A stretch of 64,000 nucleotides of DNA from Phoma sp. XZ068 (Eukaryota; Ascomycota; Dothideomycetes; Pleosporales; Didymellaceae): contig RBKR01000019.1 of assembly GCA_004835665.1 (NCBI GenBank), forward strand, positions 744,001-808,000. Reading direction: 5' to 3'. The position numbers were made by a program, and so were the translations under genes. The notes under the pieces were generated by a model, which had not been told where the DNA came from, made no database searches, and saw nothing but the letters and a program-made list of their open reading frames with translations. This document shows, piece by piece, positions 12,120 to 23,281 of this stretch; position 1 is the stretch's first letter, and every line of letters starts with the position of its first letter.

Positions 12120-14710
12120 TCAGGTACTGACCACTCCAAGAATGTGCACGGTTGGCTCCTCGAGAACGATTGGGCAAATGTCTAAAGCAACACCATAGTC
12201 CTCGAACGAGAGTTCGCCGCTACCAGCATCGACCTCGATCCACCTTCTGTTCATCAGATCGCCGTCTTGAGCTCGATCGAAGAAGTTCTGGGGTGCAAAG
12301 ACGATGCTGCTGTACGCTTCGGTATAGAGTGTGACCTACTGCAATGTCAGTGTACGGTCCAAGGGGTAACAGCTGCATTGGATTGCGTACCGGTACATCT
12401 TCACTTCTTGTAAAGTGATGCATGCCTAAGTTGAACCAAACCACCAGGTCTTGATCCTCGATGCTCTCGCCGTCGAAGAACTTGCTGAAATCTTGCTGAG
12501 GATGCACAGGTCCGTTCGCGTTCTGGACACTATTTGCAAACACCTCTGTATCGTGCTGTCTCGAGACAGCAAGGTGTGTTTTTGCAAATTCGGTGTTCTT
12601 CAAAGACCATGGTGACTTCAACGTTGTGAGATGTATATTCGACCTTCCAGGCACGAGTCGGTAGCCACGATGCTCACCCCACGCATTCGTTTTGTTTGGA
12701 TTCAGCACAACATACATGGCCTGGTTATTGGCGGCCCAGTTGAACTGCTGCTCGGTCTGCATAATGGAGACATCCATTTCCATCTGTTCGAAGACGCCAA
12801 GCTCAGGAAACCATGGTTGTGACTGCTGTACAGCCTTCAGCTCTGAGACTTGCAGAGAGTTACTTGTTCCTAGGATATCGAAATCGGCTTTAAAGGTGAC
12901 GATGTGATCGTGAAGCGAGCCTTGTGTTGCTTGCTGAATCCGAGGTCCCCACTTCCCTTGCTTAGGGTAATAAAAGGAGCTCTGAAGGTATCCGGAGGCT
13001 CGTACGCTGACTTCGAGTGAGCCGTCCATGTGGAAACCGTAATCAAACATGTAGTCGTAATTTCCGACGGTGGCAATGGCGCGAACAATGAGTTGCGCAC
13101 CCTTAACTGTGCCGAGTTTACTGAACCCGTAATTGTTACTGGCTCCGTAGCGATGTCGCGACAGAGGAAAGTTCATATCGGCCTCAAAGATACACAGTGC
13201 GTTGGTGTTGGTGGTCGTGTGGTTGCCGCTGTGATAGGTGCTGGAAGTAGTCAGCCATCAGCGTCTGTAAGATTCCATATCGGTAAGTGAGCATGAAGTA
13301 ACTCACAGATTCCAGAAAGTAGATCCCCACGGGCAATCGTAGCCTTCGACAAGGGGTGACATCTCAGCACCAAGGTTGTAGTAAGTATCCTGATAGAGCG
13401 TATTAGCCGCTTTTGGCTGATTACCACCATACTGGGCTGTAGCTTCTTGCATAGACAGCTCATAAATGATGCGCTCGCCCTTGAAGCGGATATCGTAGAA
13501 CATAACCCCCAAAGTTCGAGTGAAAGCGATATAGAAGGACCATCCCATATACTCGATGTACTGGTTTTTCTCATCAACCCTGTACCTCTTACCCCCCAAC
13601 TCTAATGTAGCCGGCGCCAGCCTCTCTTCGAGATCACGCTTACCGAGCTCTGGCTTGTAATCGAGCAATGCCCAATCTGCATCGAGCGTCTGATCGAACT
13701 CCACAGCCAGCTCGCCAGCATTGAAGGCCATGCGCAAAGCCTCAATAGTAGTGTAGAATTTCTCGCCAGTGACAAAGCCTTTGAGGGAATACAGTGAGGC
13801 GTCCGTGCCTGTGCAATCGATCAGGAGGAAGAAGTCCAAAGGCGTCATATAGTTTGCTGGGCCTGGGATGCGAAACATGATATTCCGGAACGCTTGAGTG
13901 CCATCGTAGCTATTTGGGGTCCCCGAGGTAGCAACCAAATTGGCTGTAGAAGTTAGCGGAGCACTCCAAGTTTGTTCAAAAACGTACTCCTTTTGTCAGT
14001 AGCTCCGAAGTATACTGAACCCTGGAACAAATCCGCCGTAATGTCTGAAATGTTGGACATGATGGAGGCGATTAGAGGGTCTGTGGCTGCGACTCGAGGC
14101 CCGTCGAAGTTCCTGGAGTTGTACGGGACAGAGCCACCGCTACCGCCGTTATACAGATAATCGAGCTTCTGAATGGCGGTCTGTTCGGTTACAGGAAGTG
14201 GTCCGATCATATATTCTTGTGAATCTGGCACCTCTTTTCCGCCCTCGAAGATGATCGCGCGAGCATACTGGTCGGGTCTCGTCCCATTCGCATCGATGTA
14301 AGGCAAAATATCTGTCTTGTTCAGTGGCAGAGTATCGATCCAGAAGCTGTTGCGCCAATTAGGGCCTTGAGCTTCTTGGACTTCAGTAAAGCAGCTTACA
14401 TGTAGTTGTCTGATGGCACTGCATGGTCCGGATGAGTCAGGTTCAGACCACTCGCAGGATCATGAAGAAGATTCCAAACCGCCAAATTGTCTTCAGCTGA
14501 GATCTGAGCCCATACATTGGACTTGGGCGCTGTTGTGACTGGTGCAGCATCCAAAAGGCACGCTGTGGATGTGTTGTAGCCTCTTTTACCGAGGGCTTCG
14601 TGTAGAAGTTTACGCTCGTAACCCAGCGGTGGGAGAGCAATTGCTGTGCTAGCAAATGCTAGCCACGTAAAGAGATGAACCATCTTTGCTGATGAGTGGG
14701 ACATGGGCAT
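12120..14710 (-). CDS. Secreted copper-containing primary amine oxidase
   Basis: Five exons (14710-14400, 14346-13988, 13943-13307, 13240-12391, 12335-12120) splice in frame to 790 residues. Translation may begin at 14710, 14704 or 14683; the last gives a clean signal peptide (MVHLFTWLAFASTAIALP). The topaquinone-forming motif TVGNYDYM is present. The copper ligands are HDH in SLHDHIVTFKAD and the third His in GMHHFTRSEDVP. The catalytic-base Asp is probably the one in YQDTYYNLG. The enzyme oxidatively deaminates primary amines to aldehydes, H2O2 and ammonia. Secretion suggests extracellular amine scavenging. The acceptor of intron 3 (13241-13306) is inferred: nearer AG sites give stops, while TTCCAG restores the expected family sequence LTYHSGN. 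Confidence 0.92.
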
Positions 14711-16133
14711 TCACTATTCCTCGTTTCCTTTTATATTACAAAAGTTAAGTCACGCATGAGATATAGAACTACATGACTGTTGATTTGAAGTACTATGACA
14801 GCAAAAGGCAGCCTTGTCAAACGAAATGATAAGATATCAGTTGGGTCCCCATTTGCAAGAACGGCATTAGTTTAAGAAGCGCTGATTCAATCGAACAGGA
14901 TCTGCATATAGCGAGCTCGTTATGGTAAGTGATGCTCTGCCATCTCTGTAACTCTTTTAGGAAGAGTTACAGAAAGGTCAATCAAACAACATTGCTGACG
15001 ATTCTGAGTCCGATGTATCTATATACCTAGATACCATTTCTCTTTCTTCTCCTTGTATCTCTAAACCACTACAGACATCAAAATTATGGTACTGTTCTCG
15101 GAAAGCCTTATCACTGTAATCCAAAGGTGGGATAAGGCCATCTTATCACTGCATACTACCCCCGTCCGCCAAGACCAATTCCCCGCCACGACTACCTGAA
15201 GCAGAGGTTCCAAGAATTCCAAACCTGGTGTTGAGCAGAGCTTACTACATAGGTACATCGTTTCGGATGCTTAGCCGGCGTTGATAACGCTATTGTTTGC
15301 ACCATGTCTTGTCCGGATTGCCTACGGCGCAAATACAACGACCAGTAAGATTTGAGGTTTGAGTAACGTTGTACCATCTGCCGACATGACGCTTCCGTGT
15401 TCGATTCAAATCTGCTGCCGTGGGTCAAATGTGCCGAAGCATCGTTCAAACTTGGATGACAGCCTATGCCTCCCTACGTCGTGGATAGTGGGTCCTAAAT
15501 AATGGAGACAGAAGTGCAAGCTCTCGAATGGCCTCGAGAACACCTAAGATTCACACATGCTGCGGAAGAATGAACCCAACTAATCCACGGACGGAAGGTC
15601 AACGGCTTGACGTGTAGATGTGCGTTCATGAAGACCCTGCAGTCGTCAGCGATACAGCAGAATTATCTACACACTAGCCGTAAACATATTCAGTACCGAA
15701 ATGAACTCCTCAAATCCATTATCGACCTAATGATTCCTTGCAACCAGCAACAAGTAGAAGTGCATAAACCTAAGTACCACCAAGTCTATACTCCTTATCG
15801 ATACCCCAGCTTCCCTTCACTACGTCATCACCTCACTCCTCACTCACTCTCAAGTCTCATTGCGAACGACCCTACGAGCATAAACACTTGAAATGAAATA
15901 ACCTCAATTAAATGTGAAGAGGTGCGGTTCAAGATGCGAGCCAGCGACAGAGGAAGTCCGCCGCCGCCAGCCTCGGCAATAACGATGACGATGATGCAAT
16001 GCGTGCTATTGATCGACTGATGGATATTTGACAAATAGCTCGAACTGAACTACATCTACATTCCTACACTCTCACGACGCGCAGCCAGCGACTGTTAGGC
16101 AATCAACACCATATTCTAAAAAATATAGCAGCA
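14711..16133. other. Divergent intergenic region between amine oxidase and SDR genes
   Basis: About 1.4 kb with no supported gene. It contains the divergent promoters of the amine oxidase (minus) and the short-chain dehydrogenase (plus) and a perfect 12-bp-stem inverted repeat at 14945-14973, listed separately. Small frames such as 15607-15891 show no homology I recognise. Confidence 0.4.
14945..14973. repeat. Perfect inverted repeat (12-bp arms, 5-nt loop)
   Basis: Left arm TCTGTAACTCTT, loop TTAGG, right arm AAGAGTTACAGA; the arms are exact reverse complements. It lies about 235 bp upstream of the amine oxidase ATG in a non-coding region. It could be a dimeric regulator site or a hairpin; no family is assigned. 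Confidence 0.6.
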
Positions 16134-17000
16134 ATGGCGCCCAAAGGCCTCGCAATCCTTATCGGCGCTGGGCCAAACACCGTACTTTGCAATTCTCCTG
16201 AACGATGGTCGTGAATCACAATGCTAAGTAATCCAGGGCACAGCAATCGCACGCATCCTCTCCTCCCCGACCCATGGCAACCTCGCCGTCGCACTCCTCG
16301 CGCGCCGCCCCGAGTCCCTGCAGTCCGTCATCTCGACCATCCGCGCAACCTCCCCAGATGCAGTCCTCGAAGCCTTCCCCTCTGACACGTCGAAAGCGAG
16401 CATTGAGAAGGCGTTTGCTGATATCAAGGCGCACAAGAGCTTTGCGGGTCTGAAGGCTGAGGTTGCGGTGTACAGCGTGAAGCATTCGTCGAAGAAGCCG
16501 TTTTTGGAGGAGACGAGGGAGGAGTTTGAAGGGAGTTTGGAGGAGTATGTTGGTGGGGCTTTTACGTTTGCGCAGGAGAGTGTGAAGCGGTTTTATGCGG
16601 ATCATGGGGAGAAGGCGTTGGCGGAGGGTGGGGAGAAGAAGGGTGTATGTGGCGCCCCTCCGTTCCATGCATGATGTAGAGCTGACAATTACAGACTCTC
16701 ATCTTTACAGGCACACTTGGTGCGCTGCGATGCAGTGCGCAGTTCGCGGCGTACGGCGCCGGTCGCGCGTCTGTTCGACAGCTGGCGCAAACGCTCGCGC
16801 GAGAGCTGAGCGAGAAGGGTGTGCATGTCGTGCATACGATCGCTAATGGCGCTATTGAGGACAAGGACGGCGAGGACCAAAAGATTGGTAAGAAGATGAG
16901 TGCCGACGCGGTGGGCGAGACGTATCTGTGGCTGCACAACCAGAAGCCGTGTTTGTGGACGCATGAGCTGGATATGCGGCCGGCTGCGGAGAAGTTTTAG
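16134..17000 (+). CDS. Short-chain dehydrogenase/reductase-like protein (atypical active site)
   Basis: Three exons (16134-16181, 16237-16644, 16695-17000) give 253 residues. The Rossmann N-terminus MAPKGLAILIGAGPNTGTAI is the dinucleotide-binding glycine motif, split by the first intron. The usual Tyr-x-x-x-Lys pair appears as YGAGR in AAYGAGRASVRQLAQ, so Lys is replaced by Arg, and the expected catalytic Ser strand reads TLIFTGTLGAL with Thr. This variation occurs in fungal atypical SDRs of unknown substrate. No signal peptide. It may still reduce carbonyls or may have another role; the fold is secure, the activity is not. Confidence 0.85.
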
Positions 17001-17037
17001 CTAAACAGTGGCTGTCCTGCCACTTTCTGTGACAGTA

Positions 17038-17817
17038 TCATCTCGGATTACCGTTCCTCTTAAGCCATCGTTCTGGTGGAGCACTCGATGTAGGCTTAGT
17101 CCACATCGATTTGAGTCCTGGAATGGGAGGCAAAGCCGCCTGTGGTTTCACCCGCGACGGTTCTTTCGAGCCTTGTAGCTTCTTCTTAGGCGTGCCTGGC
17201 GATGCTTGCGCAGCAACCGGTTTCTTGTACTGTGGTCTCGCAGCCGGTGAGGAAGCTCCCTTGCGGGCAGATCGCTGACCAAGTCCACTGCTCTTCTCGG
17301 CCTCGCCTCTTAAGCCCAACGCAATATCCACCGAATTCTGGACCAAGGCCTCTACAATCTCCCGCATTTCCTCTCTCACGGCGTCAAACCTTGCAGGTAC
17401 GAGTGCCCCCAGCCCATGCATGCGTAGGCTGCCGGTCAAGTCGATACTGCGCCCCAGCCTCACCACGTTCATCACATCTCGCTTGTCTTGCATGGCGGTC
17501 TTGTCCACCAGCTTGCCCGTCTCATCATATCCCTTGGCCTTCAGCTCTTCCACAAAGGCCTGGCGCAGCCGACGCCGCGCCCATGTTCGCACGCAAGCCG
17601 ACTTTGATATGTCCGTGCCATTCGTTGCATGCCACCACAGGCCTTCCTTGTGACGTTCGTGCTGGCGGCGCCTCTGGGCGATGGAGAGCGGGTGCGACTG
17701 GCTCGACGCGATGTGGTTGGCGATGTGGTTTCCGTAGGTGGGCGTGTAGCTGAGTTTGAACGTCTTAAGGTTCAGCTTCGACAGGCGGTGTGCTACCGTC
17801 TTCATGCCGCCATGCAC
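17038..17817 (-). CDS. Basic protein of unknown function, possibly mitochondrial
   Basis: Single open frame of 259 residues with codon use like a real gene. The N-terminus is rich in Lys/Arg/His/Ser and nearly free of acidic residues for about 50 positions (MHGGMKTVAHRLSKLNLKTF), which could be a mitochondrial presequence. Residues 50-170 are a mixed helical region with RTWARRRLRQAFVEELKAKG. The C-terminal third is basic and Pro/Ser-rich. I do not recognise a domain. Its start faces the eIF1A gene across about 270 bp, so the two may share a divergent promoter. Its stop lies 37 bp from the stop of the SDR gene. Confidence 0.65.
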   Translation of the reverse strand: MHGGMKTVAHRLSKLNLKTFKLSYTPTYGNHIANHIASSQSHPLSIAQRRRQHERHKEGLWWHATNGTDISKSACVRTWARRRLRQAFVEELKAKGYDETGKLVDKTAMQDKRDVMNVVRLGRSIDLTGSLRMHGLGALVPARFDAVREEMREIVEALVQNSVDIALGLRGEAEKSSGLGQRSARKGASSPAARPQYKKPVAAQASPGTPKKKLQGSKEPSRVKPQAALPPIPGLKSMWTKPTSSAPPERWLKRNGNPR

Positions 17818-18090
17818 GCTGTGGTAGTAATCGATGGGAGACGGCGGCTTGTATGGGCGGTGAATAACAACGCGTGTGTAACATGCACAATGACGACGGG
17901 CTCGAGATTATTCGGGAGGCGCGCTAGCACCGAAACCGGCAAGCGCGGTTTGGGCGCACATCAAAGGCGCCCACAGGGAATGACACACTCGCCCCACGGC
18001 GCTCTGGTATAATAGCAAACCTGCCTGCCGCCCCAGCGCTCGTACAACAAACACCCGACTTCTTCGACCTCACACCGAACAGTCGCCAAC

Positions 18091-18817
18091 ATGCCCAAGA
18101 ACAAGGGAAAGGTGCGTACTTTTTCGCTGCGCGCGTTTTGGAGGGGCTGCCCCGCGGTGAAGCGCGCACTCACATGCCATGACGCCCAAAAGTCGTTCAG
18201 GCTGCACGGCGGCGTGGTTGCGATGGCGCTGACCCACCTCTACATCTCTCCACGCGCCAGCAGCTCGCTGTAAATAAATGCTAACGTCTCGCAGGGTGGT
18301 AAGAACAGGAGACGTGGAAAGAACGAGAACGACAACGAGAAGCGCGAGCTCGTCTTCAAGGAGGAGGGCCAGGAGTATGCTCAGGTCGTCAAGATGCTGG
18401 GTAACGGCCGTCTGGAGGCACAGTGCTTCGACGGCGCACGCCGTCTGGCGCATATCCGCGGCAAGCTGAGGAAGAAGGTCTGGATCAACCAGGGCGACAT
18501 CATCCTGCTGTCGCTGCGAGACTACCAGGACGAGAAGGGCGACGTCATCATGAAGTACTCTGGTGAGTTGAAACGCTGCACACGCGTAGTGTGTAACATA
18601 TGTATAGTGTGCGAGACTAACTCCCACAGCCGACGAGGCCCGTTCATTAAAAGCCTACGGCGAGCTGCCCGAGAACGCAAAGATCAACGAGACCGACACG
18701 TACGGCGACCAGGGCGACGAGGGCATCGGCTTCGAGTTCGACGAGGACCGCGACTCCGACTCCGAGGACGAGGCCGACGGCACCGGCAAGAAGGAGATTG
18801 ACATTGACGACATTTAG
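18091..18817 (+). CDS. TIF11: Translation initiation factor eIF1A
   Basis: Three exons (18091-18111, 18295-18562, 18630-18817) give 158 residues, the normal eIF1A length. The first exon is only 21 nt (MPKNKGK), then comes a 183-nt intron, long for this window. The product shows the basic N-terminal tail GGKNRRRGKNENDNEKREL, the OB fold (EYAQVVKMLGNGRLEAQCFD, RGKLRKKVWINQGDIILLSL) and the acidic C-terminal tail ending KKEIDIDDI that contacts eIF5B. It acts on the 40S subunit in scanning and start-codon selection. Identification is unambiguous. Confidence 0.97.
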
Positions 18818-19130
18818 AGTCGCCGACATGTTCGCACGGCCGACGCTGCGGTCCGCCATGCTGTCTCGGCTGCCGTGCAAGTGCACAGGGCTGAGCTGCT
18901 CAAATGCTGCTTCTTGCGAGCGGGCGGATGGATGGTGGAAGAGTTGAGGAGACGAGGACAAAAGTTGTTGAGGAGTGAGATGCGAAAAGTGTGTTGAGAT
19001 GAGATGTGGCATAGAAGAATACATGCATACCCTTCATCATGCGCAATCAGGTCTCGCTAACATAGACCTACTGATCTGTTCACTAGTTGTAAACATTACT
19101 GATAGGCTAGTCGTAGAATTCTTCCCCTAA
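18818..19130. other. Convergent 3' intergenic region
   Basis: Spacer between the convergent stops of the eIF1A and XPF genes. It is AT-richer toward 19000-19130 and presumably holds both 3' ends. Nothing else is seen. Confidence 0.4.
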
Positions 19131-22006
19131 CTAACTAAAAATCGGCAGCTGCACATCCTCATACACACTCCGATTAAAAAACCGATACACCCTCCTCCCC
19201 ACATCCGTGCCAATCAACCAACAAACCTCCCTCTCCAGCATATTCGCCAGCTCTTCAATATTTTCCACCCGCAGCATCAGCGTCGTAACAATACTCTCAT
19301 TAACACCCGGCAGCGTCCTCAGCATATCCTGCGTCGTCTGGTTAAACGACCGCATCTCATCCCCGCCCATACTCGGGTCCAAACCGAGAGACACGGCTTT
19401 GAGCGGATCAGGCTCATCCTGCTGTTTCTTCAGCTCTGCGAAGATCTCGGCCGTCTGGTACGGGCTGCTGGACCAAATAATGCGGAGACGGGGGAAAGCG
19501 AGCGTCAGCATGACAAGCTTGCCTTGTAGATCCGGTGTCGCTGCGAGTCCTGAGGCGTTGCTTGCGGAGCTGAAGTCTGCGAATGGTTCGAGCGTGAAGG
19601 ACTTGTTTGCGTCGAATTCGATGAGTAGCATGGGGTGCTTGTAGTGTTCGCACATGGACTCGACTTGGTTGTATAAGCGCCCGTTGGCAAATGAACCGAT
19701 TAGATCGCGTATGGATTTCCGCTCGATGCATATATGTGGGGATAGCACGTAGTCGCCTACTGTCAGCATGCACGGTACGATGACCATGGATCGTCCGTGG
19801 AGGAGCGATGGTAGGCTGGAGCGGAACTCTCGCACATCGACGACGACGCGGGGCGGTTCAGTTGTAGCTGTCAAACGGCCGCCGCCTGCTATCCTGGTAT
19901 TAATCGTGCGGAGGAAAGACTCCTCAGGTGCGAGGTTTGCGTTTGTGCTCAGCGTGAGAGCCATATTTGCGCGTTCTTTGATCAGGCGTGTGAAGGCATC
20001 CTTTTCGCGGCGCACAGCAGAGAGGTAGCGTTGTTCTTCTACGCTGCCGCCGTAGTACATGAAGAACACCTTGACGGTGCGGTCGGTGTGTGATGAGCGG
20101 TAGACCTCGATACGTCGGATAAATGCAGCATCGGGTTCGTACATGATAACGTAGCGCGGCTTCGTCTCCTCAAGGATGTGTTCGTCCAGGTCACCAGAGT
20201 AGGGATGGATGATAATTGTCGAGTCCATCGAGAAGAGCTCGTAGTAATCTTCCATGTTGTCCAGTGGGTCGTAGCCTACTTCACCGGGCTTCTGAGCAGC
20301 TTCCAATTCAGTGGGTTGGAGTTCAGCCATGAGGCTTGCAATGTGTGCGTCCTTATCCCCTGCTGTACGTACGGCACCAAAGTCGTTCCGCGTCGAGGTA
20401 GCAGTATTGCCACCTCCTCTTACGCGCCGCCGCTTGTTAGGCGGTGGTTTGCCTGACGTCTTGCCACTCTGAACCTTCTGATCGGTGCTGCCATTGATAG
20501 CCTTCTGATTCTCCTGGAACAGGGTAGAGCTGACTTTGCTGAAGTCTCGTTTCCAGGACAAGTAGTTGCGAAGCTTCCGTCTCATCATAAATCTCCCGGA
20601 AGGTTCACCTTCATCCTCATCCTCGTTCGTGCTCTCTTCAGATTTGACATGCATTGTCTGAAGATACTCCCTCAGCTGCGAGCAGGTACCATGATCGCCA
20701 CACATGATCAAGATGGAGCCGTTGGAGCTGTCTTGCGGTGTGGGGTTGAAGTAGGCATCTTGTTCGATCTCTTGGAGGATCTCTGCGAGTTGTGTCCACT
20801 TCGGGAACTCCTCGAGGACGGGCTCCAGAGCTTCCGGAGCGATGTTAGCATCTCCTGCTAGCTCGGCGTTGGTCACTTTGCCGGTATATACCCTCCGTTT
20901 CGCTGTGCTGAAGATGGTGTCGGCAGCATCCAGGAACAGCCAGGGTGATTGATTCTGTCTTGTTGAACCTGGTGGTGGTTGTGATGCTGCTAGGACGGTG
21001 TCGAGGTACTTGTTGAAGTTTACAGCGTCATAAGTGAGCAGCGCATGGAGGATCGTGCGTAGTAGCGAAAGATCGCGAACAACCTGCCGCGTCTTGAACG
21101 TTGTGCGGTGCCAGACAGGATCAAGCTGACGTCTGATGATTTGATCAAAGTTCTTGTGTAGGGCACTGTCCAACGTCCAGTCCTCCACCTCCAGGCCCGG
21201 ATTAGCCTTCTTGAGCTCGCTGATGCTAGCTTCCACGCACTCGAGCACCGCGTTCTGTATGTCTTGCATGGCGTCTGTCATCGGCACTTCCAGCTCAATG
21301 ACTTCTGCCTTCTTCCGACCTTCCAGCGAGTTGGCTACTGAGACGTGGAACCGGGGGTACAGAGCTGGCTTCTGCAGGAAGAGGTTCTTCATCATGTTCG
21401 TGAGGGGTGAGTAGCCCATAGTGAACGGCTCTGGTGTGTCTGAGAAGGCCTTCAGGAAGCCCACCTTGTTCTTCTGCCGGTATATCCTGAGGATGAAAGC
21501 CTCCAGTGACGTTGCAACCACTTTCTCAGCGTGCAACACCACCATGCCAGTCACCGTCTCTGGGTTCAGCAAGCCGGACAAGAAGTCCACGATGAGGATG
21601 CGCGACGTGATGCTGAAGATGCCACCCTGCGCATACATCTTCTCGCGCGTCCCCACGCTCATCAAGTCTGTGTTCACCAGGCTCAACCCCCTGCACTTTG
21701 GCGCCTGGCTGACAGCTGCGTGCTCCGCGAGCGCCTCGCCAACCCATACATTCTCGCGCTCGTCTGCGCCGACGAGCAGGATGAGGTTGTTTCCGGCGGC
21801 ATCGTAGGAATGAAGGAGGTTCGTGACTATGCGCAAAAGGCCGAGGCCGCGCGCGAGGAGGACGAGCTCATCCTCTTCACGTAGCTCTTTGAAGATGTCT
21901 TGCTGGAATTCCTATGATGTCATCAGCCATCTTCCAGCTGTGAGTGTGGCAGGGCAGGTACAAGAGGCAACGAGAGCTTCACGGGGGCTTGTGCATCGCT
22001 GGGCAT
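19131..22006 (-). CDS. RAD1: DNA repair endonuclease XPF/Rad1
   Basis: Two exons: 22006-21962 (15 codons, MPSDAQAPVKLSLPL) and 21911-19131, around a 50-nt intron (GTACCT...CATAG); 941 residues in all. After the junction the protein reads EFQQDIFKELREEDELVLLA, the conserved XPF N-terminus, followed by a degenerate superfamily-2 helicase region. The ERCC4 nuclease motif is intact at about residue 745 (GDYVLSPHICIERKSIRDL). A tandem helix-hairpin-helix region with TLPGVNES forms the C-terminus, used for ERCC1/Rad10 pairing. The heterodimer cuts 5' of lesions in nucleotide excision repair and removes flaps in recombination. An in-frame ATG at 22135 would add 43 poorly conserved-looking residues and is not preferred. 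Confidence 0.95.
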
Positions 22007-22296
22007 TTGGCGCAGCTGTGACGGCGGTGGTGGGGTGGATGTGGAGAACGTGAGTGCCAGAGGCGCGTCGACCGAACTGCGCTTAATCACGAAGTCACGA
22101 GGTAGCGCATCTAACCATTCTAGAACAACCATCATCTCATGAACGCCGATATTGTGTATGTTACTCGTGGTCAGTCAAGTGTGTTGAAAACCTCTCCCGA
22201 GGCAAAGCGTAGATTCTGTTCATTCTCGTACTCATACAAATGCAAATATACACAAGGAGAAGGGAATGGCGACGACAAAAAAGGACTGCATCGTGC

Positions 22297-22802
22297 TCAT
22301 TGGGAAGCATTCCTGATATCTTGCTGCAATTTCCTTGACTCCGCAGCGTATGCATCACGCTCATCCCTCAGTCGCTGCTGCTCTGCTGCGGATTTCTTTG
22401 CATCGAACTCCTTCTGTGCAATCCAGACTGTGTTCGTCAGCATGCATACCCAAAGTCATCTAACAAGTGCTGAAACTTACTGGGCTTGTCTGATTTGGAC
22501 AGGTCCTTGAGTTGGTTCACAAAACCATCAAAGTCCTTCTGGCGCTGTTCCCTGTTCGCCAGTGCCTTCTTCTGGAGCTCAGGGCTGTAGGCCTGGGAGA
22601 CGTTAGTTGCGTCGTATTGCACGTGGCGAACTGGTTACCTTGAATATCTCTTCCTCGGTCGGAGACACCCACATAACCAGCGCTGGGCCGCCAATGCAAA
22701 GTACTGCGCCTCTATGACATATTAGTTGGCGAAATGGGGCGTGCGAGACGAAAGCTGGACGTACGCCGAGATGGCCTTGATGTAGGTCCTCATTCCAGGC
22801 AT
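22297..22802 (-). CDS. CBP4: Complex III assembly factor Cbp4
   Basis: Four small exons (22802-22765, 22711-22639, 22592-22481, 22427-22297) splice to 117 residues. The product has a single N-terminal membrane segment (AGAVLCIGGPALVMWV), then the family signature SPTEEEIFKAYSPELQKKAL, DFDGFVNQLKDLSKSDKPIW and a charged coiled-coil tail. Cbp4 sits in the mitochondrial inner membrane and stabilises newly made cytochrome b with Cbp3/Cbp6 during bc1 complex assembly. Length and motif order fit the fungal family. It is the last clear housekeeping gene to the left of the catabolic cluster. Confidence 0.9.
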
Positions 22803-22955
22803 GTTGGCTGTTGTGCAAGTCTCAATGGATTGAAGAGGGTCGATAAAGTGTTGATGTGTCAAAGACGCGGTAGATGTTCAGGCTGTGGTGTCAAGGTCGT
22901 TGTTTTCGATGTTCACGCCTTCGAGAACTGATGATCGATATCACCAGCCCAGAAG

Positions 22956-23048
22956 GGTTAGCTGTGGCGCACGAACGCCACGATTATCAAATGAGCTGCT
23001 GTTGGTGAGGCTAATGACCCAACCAACGCTTGCATCCCCCTGCCGCAT
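22956..23048 (+). repeat. Left copy of a cluster-flanking direct repeat
   Basis: About 93 bp that aligns with 36528-36623 in the same orientation. The best shared block is CTGTGGCGCA..AACGCCACGATTAT, followed by a weaker match ending in ACGCTTGCA..CCC and TGC-GCAT. Many differences are C/T or G/A, with T or A mostly in this copy. Both copies contain a GTGGCG/CGCCAC hairpin with a 6-nt loop. The repeat lies between CBP4 and the first gene of the cluster. Confidence 0.6.
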
Positions 23049-23281
23049 TGAATTTCTGGTGCTACTATCGTATCGCTGTATTAACAAGAACCTGCCATCA
23101 CGCATTGCAGTCATTCACTTCAGCCAAACACAGCACAAAGAAAATCGATCGACGACCGTGAAAGTGAACAAGTTCTAGCGCTCAACCTTTGACAGCAAGT
23201 TGAGCTGCATGGTGCTATCTATACTCAGGTTCCTTGGACCTGAGCGATCCCCGCACGCTTTTCTACAAAGTATTCTTTGCT

